DNA from: Elymus sibiricus
Lineage: Eukaryota; Streptophyta; Magnoliopsida; Poales; Poaceae
Length of the DNA: 64,000 nucleotides
Reading direction: 5' to 3'
Assembly (NCBI GenBank): GCA_039707655.1
Contig: CM077665.1
Location: 307,396,486 to 307,460,485, forward strand
The translations under genes were made by a program, and so were the position numbers. The notes beneath the pieces were generated by a model. The model worked only from the letters and a program-made list of their open reading frames with translations, had not been told where the DNA came from and made no database searches. Positions 31,060-42,346 of the stretch are shown piece after piece. The first letter of the stretch is position 1. The number at the start of each line of letters is the position of its first letter.

Positions 31060-34000
31060 TCATTTTGAAGGTGGTGGAGGAGCACCAGCGTTGTCAGGGT
31101 CGGTTGGTGGAGTAGGGCCTGCAGCAGTGTCGTCAATGTCCTCAGCTTCACCCGTTTTACGCGATGAAGAATATGAGCTTGTCACCAGCTGAGGAACTTG
31201 AACTTTCTTCCACTTCTTCTTTGGAGGAATTGACCAGTCAAAGTCCTGCTGAAATTCCTTCTCCGCAAGTTCTTCAGGAGTATAAAGATGTTCAAGGGTA
31301 GCCCAAGTGCGGTCGAAGACTTCATGCTGGTAGTAATGGTTTTTCCTCACCACATTGTGAGTTACTGTCATGTCCCGAAGAAGTGCACCAAACTGTCGTT
31401 TGACCCATTTATGATTGCGATCCACCTGTTGGTGAAGACCGAGGAGAAGCTCACGATCAGTCATCACCCTTGGAGCATCTTCTCGAGGTCTTTGAGCTGT
31501 GGCCCTGCCAACCGAGTCTTGAGAAGCAGTGTCATCATTTGTTGAGTAAGAGGCAGCAGTGCGAAATTGACCATTTAATGGTCGAGATCCTTCATCAATA
31601 ACAGTTTTGCCTTTCCCATTCATTGAAGAAAATGTGTCCTTGAGGACTTCAATTGGCGGCAGAAAACTGAAATGATTTTGGAAGTCAGCTTCATAAGGCA
31701 TTGAGGATCTCGCCCTGATGAACTTCATGATCCATGGAGCATAAGGCTTCAGCTCAAAAGGCGACAGTGCAATGTTGGCCAATGTCCTCAAGAAGAAATC
31801 ATGAAGATTTATGGGAATGCCATGAATTATGTTGAAGAGCAGATTCTTCATTACTCCAACCACCTCTTCTTCTTCATTGTTGTGGCCTTTGATGGGACTG
31901 AAGGTTTTGGTCATAATGTGATAGACAGTGCGAGGCACATACAGTAAGTCCTGCACCAGAAAAGTTGTTCTGGGTGCTTGACCAGGCTTCAAAGGCTTCA
32001 TAAGGACTTGCATGAGGTGATTGGGAAGCTCAGGTTCATCATATAGGCATCTGGCTTCAGCTGAGGGAATACTGATAGGGAGAGCTCGAAGCAATTCAGA
32101 GGCAGGCGCAGTAAAGTGAGTGTTGCCTGTCATCCAGTCAAGTATCCAAGTGCTGATGTCTTGTGCTTCACCAGAGATGTGAAGAGTGGCGTAGAATTGA
32201 AGAATGAGTTCTTCATTCCAATCACAGATGTCAACGCAGAAGAGCAGTAATCCAGCATCATGAAGAACAGTGAGTACTGGATTGAAGCATGGGATGTTTT
32301 CCATATCAGCATGAGGAATTGAATAATGTTGGAAAACATTGTCCTTCTGGAATAGCACAGCTGCATAGTAATTAGCCTGAGTAGGCGTCCAGAATTTCTT
32401 ATGACATGATCTTTGGGAGTCATAAGGATTTGCTCCTGTGAAGAAATGATGCTCATCGTAGAATTTTTCTTTGATGAATTTGGGCCGCTTCTTGAAAGGC
32501 ATAGCTGGCTTTGGTTGAAGATTTGGCTTGAAGCTCCCATGAATCTCCTTTGGCATAACAACGATGATGGCAGTTTGAGGAATAGACGGAGAAGATTCTT
32601 CAGCAGCCTTGGTTGGGGCAGTTTCCTCATTCACAATTACTTCAGCAGAGGCAGCATGAGTTTCTTCAGGCACTGACTCAGCTGGCATTTCTTCAGTTGC
32701 AGCTGGAGACTGAGGAATTTGGGTGAAAGGAGTGGTAAGAGGAGAGTTTGGATGTTTAGATTCCCAATAGTCATCATTGATAACGGGAGTGGTGTTACCA
32801 ATGTCCACCTCCTCTCCCATTTCCTCAGTGCCAGCCTGAGGCTGGGGAGATTCAACTATTGGAGTTGGAGCATTTTCCTCCATTTAAATTTCTTCATCAA
32901 CAGGCTCAGAAGCAGCAGAATGATTTTCTTCAGGTTCGTCATTTGGGATTTCATAATCCTCACCAAATGGAATCAGATCATAGGCTGGGATAGTAGACAG
33001 TGGAGTTGCATCGATTGGCTCAGTTGAGGAACTAGGCATTGTCTTCAACTTCTTAGGTGCTGAGGACTCTGCAGATGCTGAGGCCTTCCTTTTCTTCGCA
33101 TCTGTTGCAAACGAAGCATCAGTTTCTTCAGGTTCGACTGCTGCAGTCGCCCTTGCAGTTTCCTCAGGCACGGCAGTTTCTTCAACTGTCCTGGTAGTTT
33201 CTTCAGATTGTGGAGCAGAGGAGCTGGGCAGAGGGTTTGAGGCTTGAGCTTGTGCTGCAGCCCGAGTGTTGTGATCTTTGATGACTTTGTCAGCCATCGT
33301 GATGAATCTGCCCTTGGCTCCTTGCCAATCTAAGAGATGGCTATTGTACTTCTCATTGAGGCCTTTGATATCTCTCTGGACAGAGATGAGTTGATCGGGC
33401 GTCAGGTGAGGACATTGTCCTTCATGAACCTCTCTTTCCTTTGTTTAGCTATCTTGGTTCTTCTGATCTGCTCATGCTTCCATTTTTCTTCACCAATGGA
33501 AGCAGCTAGAACATGACTTGGGCCCGGAGGAAGCTTCAAATCATCGATAGGTGTGTTTGGGTCCTGGTGCGACAAGTCGATGAAATCTAGCACGATCTTC
33601 GGATCAAGTAGCAGAGGAATTGAAGTGCCCTTGGCTTGGGCCACTCTTTCCTGCTTATTCCTTACATTTGCAGCTAATTCTTCATCATCTGCATCATCAT
33701 CCTCAGATGCTGAGGGAACTTGAAAGACCACTTTCTTATCATGAGGACTTGGACGTTTTCCTCGGCCAGCTGTGGTTTTGATTTTCAGTAGAGTGGGATT
33801 GCTTGAGGAATTTGCTGATGTCCCAGAGGCAATTGAGAACCCTGCTGTTCTTTGACATGAAGCAAGGTGTACGGGCATTGAGGACTTGGCTGCGGCAGCA
33901 GGAGATTGTGCAGTCACTGAAAGAGCCCTTGATGATTTTGCCTGGGGCATTTGCTGTGAGGAACTGGGGGCAGAAGATACTGGGGTTGAGGATTTCAACT

Positions 34001-34580
34001 TGACGGCTGATTTCTTTGCCATTGCCTTCTTGGGAGCAGAAGCACTGACAGAAGCATTTGCTAAGACAGCAGCAGCAGAGTCTTCATTGAATTGCCTCAC
34101 TGCCTCTTTTGCTTGCCTAGCCAATTTTGCCTGACGCCTTTCCCATTCATGTGGAAAGTCCTCACCAGTTTTGAGGCTAGTTGGATCAGCATGTTGTCCT
34201 GCAGCCAAGGGTGCTCTTCTACATGGAGGCTTGAGTGCGAATTTCTTCATGTACTTGGGGGTAACATAGCGATATTCCCTCCATTCCTTCATCCATCTCC
34301 TCTCAATCCTCTGAATGCGAACTTTGCGTTGTTGTTTGGTCTCTTTGCCATGAGTTGCTTCATCAGGCGTACAGTATTCCTCATAGAGATCATCAGGAAT
34401 CTCAAAAGCAGTTTGCACTTCAGGTCTCTTTCCTCCTTTCTGAGGTCTTTTGTCATCAGCCATTTTCTTCGGCTGAGGATTTTGCACTTTTGATGATTCA
34501 GAAGAGGTGTGTAATTTTTCTTCAAGGAATGCTGCAAATGAGTTAAGTTGATGAGAACCTAGAGATTCATCAGCTGACAT
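31060..34580 (-). pseudogene. Sirevirus extra gene (env-like position), broken
   Basis: Reading starts at ATG 34580 (MSADESLGSHQLNS). The first part (to 33402, 392 aa) has an acidic segment, a basic Arg/Trp-rich stretch (RRWMKEWREYRY) and Ala/Lys/Ser-rich linkers. A one-base shift near 33415 moves the reading to the frame of 33297-32884, and an in-frame TAA at 32884-32886 separates that from the 607-codon remainder (to 31060). The last part has a Pro/Glu-rich N-terminus, a well-ordered central region (for example HGIPINLHDFFLRTLA, YAPWIMKFIRARSS) and a basic PPKKKWKKVQVP near the end. No signal peptide or membrane segment is evident. Env-like refers to position only; the function is unknown. 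Its probable promoter and intron lie upstream. Confidence 0.75.
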
Positions 34581-34587
34581 TTTGTAC

Positions 34588-35190
34588 CTGTGAATAGAGT
34601 GTAGGTGCGAAGAATTTGAAGAGGTCATATGCATTCTCAGATTTTTTTGCAAAAAGTATCAAGTTTGAGGAATTTGACCAGAGATTTCTTGAAGAATTTC
34701 ACTAAGTGTTCTTGTCTCAGGTTCCAGAGTTGTGCAGATTGTGAGATCCACACAATTGAGGAATCATGAAGAATATTGTTACTTAGGAAGATTTCTCAAG
34801 AGAACATTGGTTGATTGGATCTAGAGAGATGGATTCTTGAAGAATAAACTTAGTTTGAAGTTTTTGTGAGAATCGTGATGATCAAAAATGTGGTAAAATA
34901 AGATTTTATTTACCGTAAGCGAAGAACACGATGAACAGAGAAGGAAGTGAAGGAGTTCGTCAGTCCAGATCTCCCACGCCCTAGCTTGGCAGAGGGAGAC
35001 AGCTACAGCGGCGGCGGGGTGAAGACTTTCGCGGCCGATGCGAGTACGACGACGGCGAGGTCGAGGCAGTGAAGCTCTTCCTCTCCGGCGACGATGAAGT
35101 TAGTGGCGGTGCTACGTCTAGAGCTCGGGAGAGATGGGAGTGAAGAGTAACCCGAGCAAGTGGAAGGGAGGGGGTATTTATAGCGGCAGT
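34588..35190 (-). promoter_or_regulatory. Probable internal promoter, leader and 5' UTR intron of the extra gene
   Basis: On the minus strand a TATAAATA box (35182-35175) is followed by a GC-rich, pyrimidine-rich leader (ccctcccttccacttgctcg). A candidate donor is at 34913-34912 (ttacg/gtaaat) and an acceptor at 34589-34588 (ctattcacag). The second exon starts gtacaaaatg, so the start codon is 8 nt after the splice site. The intron would be 326 nt and AT-rich. The base composition differs sharply from the AT-rich element around it. The arrangement resembles a nuclear plant gene's 5' end. Confidence 0.5.
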
Positions 35191-35921
35191 AAAAACAAAC
35201 TGGTCCGAAGATTTTGGACCAGTATGCCCCTGACCCTTGCCATCCACACGACATGTGTCACCCACGTACTGTGTAGTGGAGATCGTGGGTTATCCAGTCA
35301 TGGGAATCAGAACGGTTTGAGCGGCAACCGCCAAAAATTGAGATTGAAAATTTTAAAGTTTCATTCGCAAATTCTTCAGCTGTCAAGGACACAGTGAAGA
35401 CTTTGAACGGGTTTCAAAGTAGAACGCATATGAAGAATTTGTGAATAGACTTGGTTGAGTTTAGCATAAAGGGGGAACGGGTCCGATCACATTCACTTAG
35501 AAGAAAATCAACTTGAATAAATAGCTATAAGTGAATGCTGTTGAGGACATTGAAAAACTCAATATTTTTATATATATAGTCAATGAAGAAAAACTCATGT
35601 GAGGAACATCAGTTGAAACGTTTGAAGAATTTGAAGTTTGAGGAATTTGCAAACTTGAAGAAATTGAAAATTTGAAGAATTTGCAAAATGATGAAAAACT
35701 CAAACTTGAAGAATTTCAACTGTTGTTGGTGGCGTTACCCACCGTATAAGAATGATGATTTCAGACACCGCGTACAATTGTCGTAGGGTTCTGAGAATCA
35801 AATTCTTCATTAATTTCTTCACACTTAGAGTGTCTGTCTTCATTGATTGAAGAAAAACGTTACTTCGTGTATTGCACATCAAAGTCATCAATTTTGCGTA
35901 AGTGTTAGGATGTGTGTCCTT

Positions 35922-38900
35922 TCAAAGAACATTCGAAGATTCTAAGATATTTAGCTCACACCGCAACTTGCAAAATCTCTTCTCATCCAAGGGCTTTGTG
36001 AAGATATCAGCCAGTTGTTCTTCAGTCTTCACATGGTCGAGGAAGATATCGCCCTTCATCACATGGTCACGAAGAAAATGATGACGAATCTGGATGTGCT
36101 TGGTCTTGGAGTGCTGAACTGGGTTGTGAGCAATCTTGATGGCACTCTCATTGTCGCAGTAGAGAGGAACATTCTTCACATTGATGCCGTAGTCCTTGAG
36201 GGTTTGCTTCATCCATAGCAATTGAGCACAGCAAGAACCCGCAACAATGTACTCGGCTTCAGCAGTTCTGCTTCTTTGAGGACCAATAGACTAAGGATCG
36301 TCCGAGGAAATGACAAGTGCCTGACGTTGACTTGCGGTCCACACGATCACCAGCATAATCAGAATCAGAATATCCAATGAGGTCAAGATCTGAGCCCTTG
36401 GGGTACCATAATCCTAGTGTTGGTGTGTGAGCTAGATATCGAAGAATATGTTTCACAGCCTTATGGTGTGATTCCTTCGGTTTTGCTTGAAATCGGGCAC
36501 ACATGCAAACACTAAGCATAATATCTGGCCTAGATGCACATAGATGCAATAAAGAACCAATCATGGAGCGGTATACCTTCTGATCGAAATCTTTACCACT
36601 TTCGTCAGTGCAGAGTTGAGCCGATGTGGGCATAGGAATCTTGACGCCTTTGCAATCCTGCATGCCGAATTTCTTCAGGACATCCTTGAGGTATTTCTCT
36701 TGTGATATGAAGATGCCATTGCGTTGTTGACGAATTTGAAGCCCTAAGAAGAATTTGAGCTCTCCCATCATAGACATTTGATATTCTTCACCCATCATAT
36801 AGGCAAATTCGTCGTTGTAACATTTGTCAGTACATCCAAAGATAATATCGTCCACATAGATTTTACACACAAATAATTCATCATCATATGATTTTGTGAA
36901 AAGAGTTGGGTCAAGTGAACCGGGTTTGAAGCCTTTCTTCATGAGGAATTCCTTCAGTGTATCATACCACGCCCGAGGGGCTTGCTTGAGGCCATAGAGG
37001 GCCTTGTTGAGTCTGAAGACTTTGTCAGGATACTTAGGATCTTCAAAACCTGGGGGTTGAGCAACATATACTTCTTCCTCAAGCTTACCATTGAGGAATG
37101 CACTTTTCACATCCATTTGATATAAGATGATATTATGATGGTTAGCATAAGCAAGCAATATGCGAATCGCTTCAAGTCTAGCAACAGGTGCAAAAGTTTC
37201 ATCAAAGTCAATTCCCTCAACCTGTGCGTAGCCCTGTGCCACAAGACGGGCCTTATTCCTCACTACCTGACCAAGTTCATCTTGTTTGTTGTGGTGGATC
37301 CACTTGGTACCTATGATATTGTGCTTGCGAGGATCTAGGCGTTTGACAAGTTCCCACACGTTGTTGAGCTTGAATTGATGTAATTCCTCTTGCATGGCTT
37401 GAATCCACTCAGGCTCCAAGAATGCTTCATCAACTTTGGTGGGCTCTGTGATAGAGACAAAAGCAAACTGCCCACAAAAGTTAGACAAATGTGAAGCTTT
37501 TGAGTGTGTGAGGGGACCTGGTGCGCTGATGTCGTTGAGGATTTTCTCGATCTGCACTTCATTTGCAAGTCGTGGATGAGCAGGTTGAAGACTTTGCTGT
37601 GGCTGAGCATTATCTTCAGCACCATTGTCTTCAGGTGTATCAGCATGAATGTCTTCAGCGTTGGGCACAACTTCTTCAGAGAGCAGTTGTTCTTCAGTAG
37701 GGATCACGTCTCCAATGGCCTTGAACCTAATGGATTCCTCGGGAGGCATTTCATCTAGCACAGGAGGCAGGTGCTCTCTTTGCGAGCCGTTAGTTTCATC
37801 GAACCGCACATCTACAGTTTCAACAACCTTGTTGTGATAGGTGTTGAAGACTCTGTAGGTGTGCGAGTCCTTTCCGTAACCAAGCATAAAACCTTCATGT
37901 GCTTTCGGTGCAAATTTAGAACTGTGATGAGGATCTCTAATCCAGCATTTAGCACCGAAGACTTTGAAATAACTCATATTGGGTTTCTTGTCAGTGAGGA
38001 GTTCATATGAAGTCTTCTTGAGGAATTTGTGAAGATATACCTGTTGATGATGTGGCAAGCAGTATTGATTGCCTCAGGCCAGAAGCGACGAGGGGTCTTG
38101 TATTCATCAAGCATGGTGCGAGCCATCTCAACAAGAGTTCTATTCTTTCGCTCCACAACGCCATTCTGATGAGGAGTATAAGGGGCAGATAGCTCATGAG
38201 TAATACCAAGTTCATCAAGATAATCATCAAGACCAGTGTTCTTGAACTCAGTGCCATTATCACTCCTGATATGCTTGATTTTGACGCCGAAGTTCGTCGA
38301 GGCCCTTGAAGAAAATCGTCTGAAGACATTCTGCACTTCAGATTTGTATAGAATAATGTGCACCCAAGTATAGCGAGAGTAATCATCAACAATGACAAAA
38401 CCATATAAGCATGGAGTATTTGTTAGTGTGGCATAGTGAGTGGGACCAAAGAGATCCATATGAAGCAATTCAAAAGGACAAGTGGTAGTCATGATGGTCT
38501 TGGATGGATGCTTGGATCTGGTCATCTTCCCAGACTCACAAGCCCCACACAAGTGATCCTTGAGGAATTTGACACCCTCAATTCCAATGACATGCTTTTT
38601 CTTCGCGAGCGTGTGCAAGTTCCTCATGCCAGCGTGTCCAAGTCATCGATGACATAGCCAGCCTTGTGAAGCTTTTGCAAGTAGACATGTGGCCGGCTGT
38701 GGACCTGTAGAGAAATCAACAATATACAAGTCTCCTCTCCTAAAGCCTTCGAAGACTATGGATTTGTCAGATTCCATGATGACAACACAACGATATTTGC
38801 CAAAGACGACAACCATATAAAGATCACAAAGCATTGAGACAGACATGAGGTTGAAACCGAGGGACTCGACAAGCATCACCTTATCCATGTGTCGATCCTT

Positions 38901-39930
38901 CTAAATTGCAACCTTACCTAGACCCAATACCTTGCTTTTGCCTTTGTCAGCGTAGGTGATATGCTTCAGATGAGAGGGAGCCAGTGGGATATTCATCAGT
39001 AGGTTCTTGTCACCAGTCATGTGGTTGGTGCATCCACTGTCGAGGACCCACTCAGTTGCTTTGGGAGTTTCATCCTGCAGATGAATTAGTATAGTTTACG
39101 AACACATATAGTTCAGAGTGAAGAATATGACTTCAAATTCATCAGATTGAATTTCATCACATAGTATAGTAATCAAAGTAATATGAGGACGTGAGAAATG
39201 AATGATTCATTTCATCGTGATTAGCTTGCGTCCTTTCAAGCATTTCTTCAGGTCTCCAGCAAATTCATCAGACGTTCAAGTTCGTCTGGAGACCTGACCC
39301 TGCAAACGAGATTAGTTCGATTTCTTCACCACCCGCATCTGGAGGGGTGGCAAAGAGTTCATCACTCTGTGAGCATCATATGAGAAGGGTGGCATAGAAG
39401 CAAGTGCACTTCGTTTCACAGGACGGGGGTTAGAGTACTCATATGAATAAGCAGAGAAATTCTTCGAGGACTTATGAACATAATGATTTGAAGAATAATG
39501 AACATATTCATGACCCTTAGATTTTCCCTGCGAAACAGAAGCATTAGCACGAGAATGATATGATTTTTGACCATATGAGGAATTTGGTCCATGTGAGGAC
39601 TTTGGTCCTTGTGAAGACTTTGGTCCAACTGAAGAATTTGATCTGAGGTTCCTATTCTTCACTGGTGGTGTCATGAGGACATTCTCTTGAAGATTTTCAA
39701 GGTACCTTTTAGGGACCCAGATTTTCTTCAGAGGGGGACCATTCCTGCAGTTAGTTCCAACATATCTAGCAAATACTTCACCATTCTGATTTTTGAACAG
39801 TTTATAGTTGGAGTCAATTGACTCATCAGAGGAATATGAAGATTCACAAGTAAAGCCAGATAAAGTGGATGGATCTACAGGAGGTCCTTTTGCAGCAACC
39901 CAAGAGGTTGTGGGATACTGCTCAGGTTTC
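35922..39930 (-). pseudogene. Sirevirus pol (PR-IN-RT-RH), multiply broken
   Basis: Protease is marked by WVLDSGCTNHMTG near 39065-39010. Integrase (38627-38040) has a zinc-type H/C region and D, D, E residues in HMDLFGPT, IRSDNGTEF and VVERKNRTL. RT (about 37400-36650) has [11 protein letters not shown], the [11 protein letters not shown] motif, [10 protein letters not shown] and YVDD at 36858-36847. RNase H has the SDYAGD, DNESAIKIAHN and ADIFTKPL motifs, ending at 35922. Breaks seen: a frameshift near 39940 at the gag end, stops between 39312 and 39070, a TAG near 38903, a CGA-to-TGA-type stop near 38640, a one-base frameshift near 38040, and a short deletion near 36260 just before RNase H. 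Catalytic residues are largely kept. Confidence 0.85.
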
Positions 39931-42264
39931 CAGTAGGATCCATCAGATTGAGTTTCCTCTCAAAGGCAATACCCTCTTTCCTAGGGTTCCTGTTCAGAAT
40001 CTGCTTTTTAAGCACATCACAAAGGGTTTGATGCCCTTTGAGGCTTTTGTATATGCCTGTCACATACAATTCCTTCAACCCTGCATTTTCGTCAGTGATA
40101 CTAGTGGTATCCTCAGATGAGGAATTTGTGACCACGGAAATAGTTGAAGAATTTGCAGCAATAGAAGCATTTGAACATTCAGGTGAAGAATGAGCAGTTT
40201 CACATTCGATGCATTTCAAGCAAGGTGGAACAAAATCTTCCTGAGCGGTACTGATCTGTTGAGCAAGCAAGGAGTCATTATCCCTTTGAAGATCTTCATG
40301 AGACACTCTTAGTTTCTCAAGATCCTGCTTTCTTTGAAGAAATTCATAAGAAAGCTTCTCATGATCGACTAAGAGGGCCTCATGACGACTTTGAAGGTTA
40401 TCATACTTGGACTGAAGACTTTGAAGGTCCTTAGTCAAAGTTTGAGTATGATCCACTTCCTCATTCAACAGATCATCGCTTTTGTCTAGCTGTTTCTGAA
40501 GCTTTTCAATGACACTTTGTTGTTTAGTAGCAATATTTGCAAGTTTGGAATAGCTAGGTTTCGTGTAATCCTCAGATTCACCGTCACTTGATTCAGAAGA
40601 GGAATGGTATGAGAGTACCTTTGATCCTTTTGCCATGAGGCACATAGATGAGGAAGATGAAGTTGGATCAGTCTTCTTCGTTTTGAAGAAATTCTTGTAT
40701 TCGATGAACCTGGGATCTTGACGAGTGCGATAGCCTTCATGAACATCAGAGAGCCTGTCCCAGATGAGCTTAGCAGTGTGAAGATGGGAGATGCTTTTGA
40801 ACATGAACTTTGACAAGCTAGAGTAGATGATATTCTTTGCCTGGGCGTCCAGCTGTGTGTACTTAAGAATGTCATCAGCATTAGCCATTTTGCAGAGATC
40901 AGTCAGTCCAAGCTCAGTAACAGTCCATAGCTCGCTGTTCTTCGATATGAGGTGCTTCCGCATGAGGACTTTCCATTTGGGATAGTCAGATCCATCAAAG
41001 ACGGGGCATACTGTGGTTGCCTGGCCACTCCTTGCCATGAAGCAATAGGTGGGAGCATAGTCATCATTGCTGACGTCAGAGTCGTTGGAGTTGTCATTTT
41101 CTTCATCGTTGAAGATGGACTTGCTGACGAAAGTAGTAGCGAGAGCTAGGCTCGCCACCCCAGAGTCTGACTCCTCCTCAGATTCCTCCTCTTCCTCATA
41201 TTCTTCTTCAGAATCCATTTCCTTGCCAATAAGTGCCCGAGCCTTCCTTAAGTTGTTCTTCTTGTGCGATGAGGACTTTGAAGATGAGGACTTTGCAGAT
41301 GAGGACTTTGAAGATTTCTTCTTTTTCTTCGAGTCATCAGAACTGTCATCCTTGTATTTCTTCTTTCTTGATTCTTTCTCCCAGAGAGGACGATCAGAGG
41401 TAAAGTGACCAGATTTCTTGCATTTGTGACAAGTTCTCTTCTTGTAGTCGCTTGAAGAATCTGATTTCTTCATGCCACTTTTTGATGATTTTCCAAACCG
41501 ACCTCTCCTAGAGAACTTCTGGAATTTCCTCACGAGCATTGCTAGCTCCTGACTCAGTTCTTCAGGATCACCAAGACTACTATCAGATTCTTCGTCTTCA
41601 GATGAGGAAATTGCCTTTGCCTTCAGAGCACGAGATCTTCCATAACTTGGCCCGTAGAGGTCTCTCTTCTCAGCTTGTTGGATTTCATGAGTATTGAGTC
41701 TCTCAAGAATATCAGCAGGATCTAGTGACTTGTAGTCTCCATGTTCTTGGATCATCAAAGCAAGTGTATCAAATGAGGAATCAAGGGATCTCAGCAGTTT
41801 CTTCACCACCTCATGGTCGGTGATGTCAATGGCACCAAGAGCCTGTAGCTCATTGGAGATATCAGTGAGGCGATCGAAAGTTTGCTAAACATTTTCGTTG
41901 TCGAGTCTTTTGAAGCGGTTGAAGAGATTGCGAAGAACATCAACCCGAGAGTCACGTTGAGTTGAGATGCCTTCATTAACTTTGGACAGCCTATCCCAGA
42001 TAAGCTTAGCAGTCTCCAAAGCACTCACTCTGCCATACTAACCTTTGCTCAGATGGCCACATATGATATTCTTCGCTTGAGAGTCGAGTTGCTTGAATCT
42101 CTTCACATCAGCAGCGTTGATAGTGGGGGTGACAAAGGGAATACATCTTCCACAACATACCAAAGATCGTTGTCAATTGCCTCAAGATGCATGCGCATCT
42201 TGTTCTTCTAGTAGGGATAGTCCGTCCCATCAAAGGTAGGACACCCAGCTGAGACCTTGATCAT
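39875..42264 (-). pseudogene. Sirevirus gag with a second Gag-type domain, broken at the 5' end
   Basis: It starts at ATG 42264 (MIKVSAGCPTFDGTDYP). The first domain (UBN2/DUF4219-type capsid) is interrupted by at least three stops and a frameshift between 42210 and 41880. From 41809 an intact 644-codon frame covers the end of this domain, a CX2CX4H knuckle (CHKCKKSGH near 41431) whose last Cys is replaced, and a Lys/Ser-rich acidic linker. A second capsid-type domain follows (VFDGSDYPKWK near 41002, to ~40693, including AKLIWDRLSDVHEGY), then a long coiled coil (about 40500-40250). The original tail ran into pol; here it ends at 39875 after a frameshift. Confidence 0.8.
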
Positions 42265-42332
42265 GCCTACAGTCAACATAACTAAAACTCCAGGTGGTTA
42301 AACCAAAATCACACAGAACAAGGGAGTACCTT

Positions 42333-42344
42333 GCTCTAATACCA
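42333..42344 (-). other. Primer-binding site, tRNA-iMet type
   Basis: TGGTATTAGAGC on the minus strand, one base different from the usual Copia PBS TGGTATCAGAGC, two bases inside the LTR end. Confidence 0.85.
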
Positions 42345-42346
42345 AT

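Noticed and set aside
31060..34580. A true envelope glycoprotein gene
   Set aside because: No signal peptide, transmembrane segment or cysteine-rich ectodomain is visible; only the genomic position is env-like.
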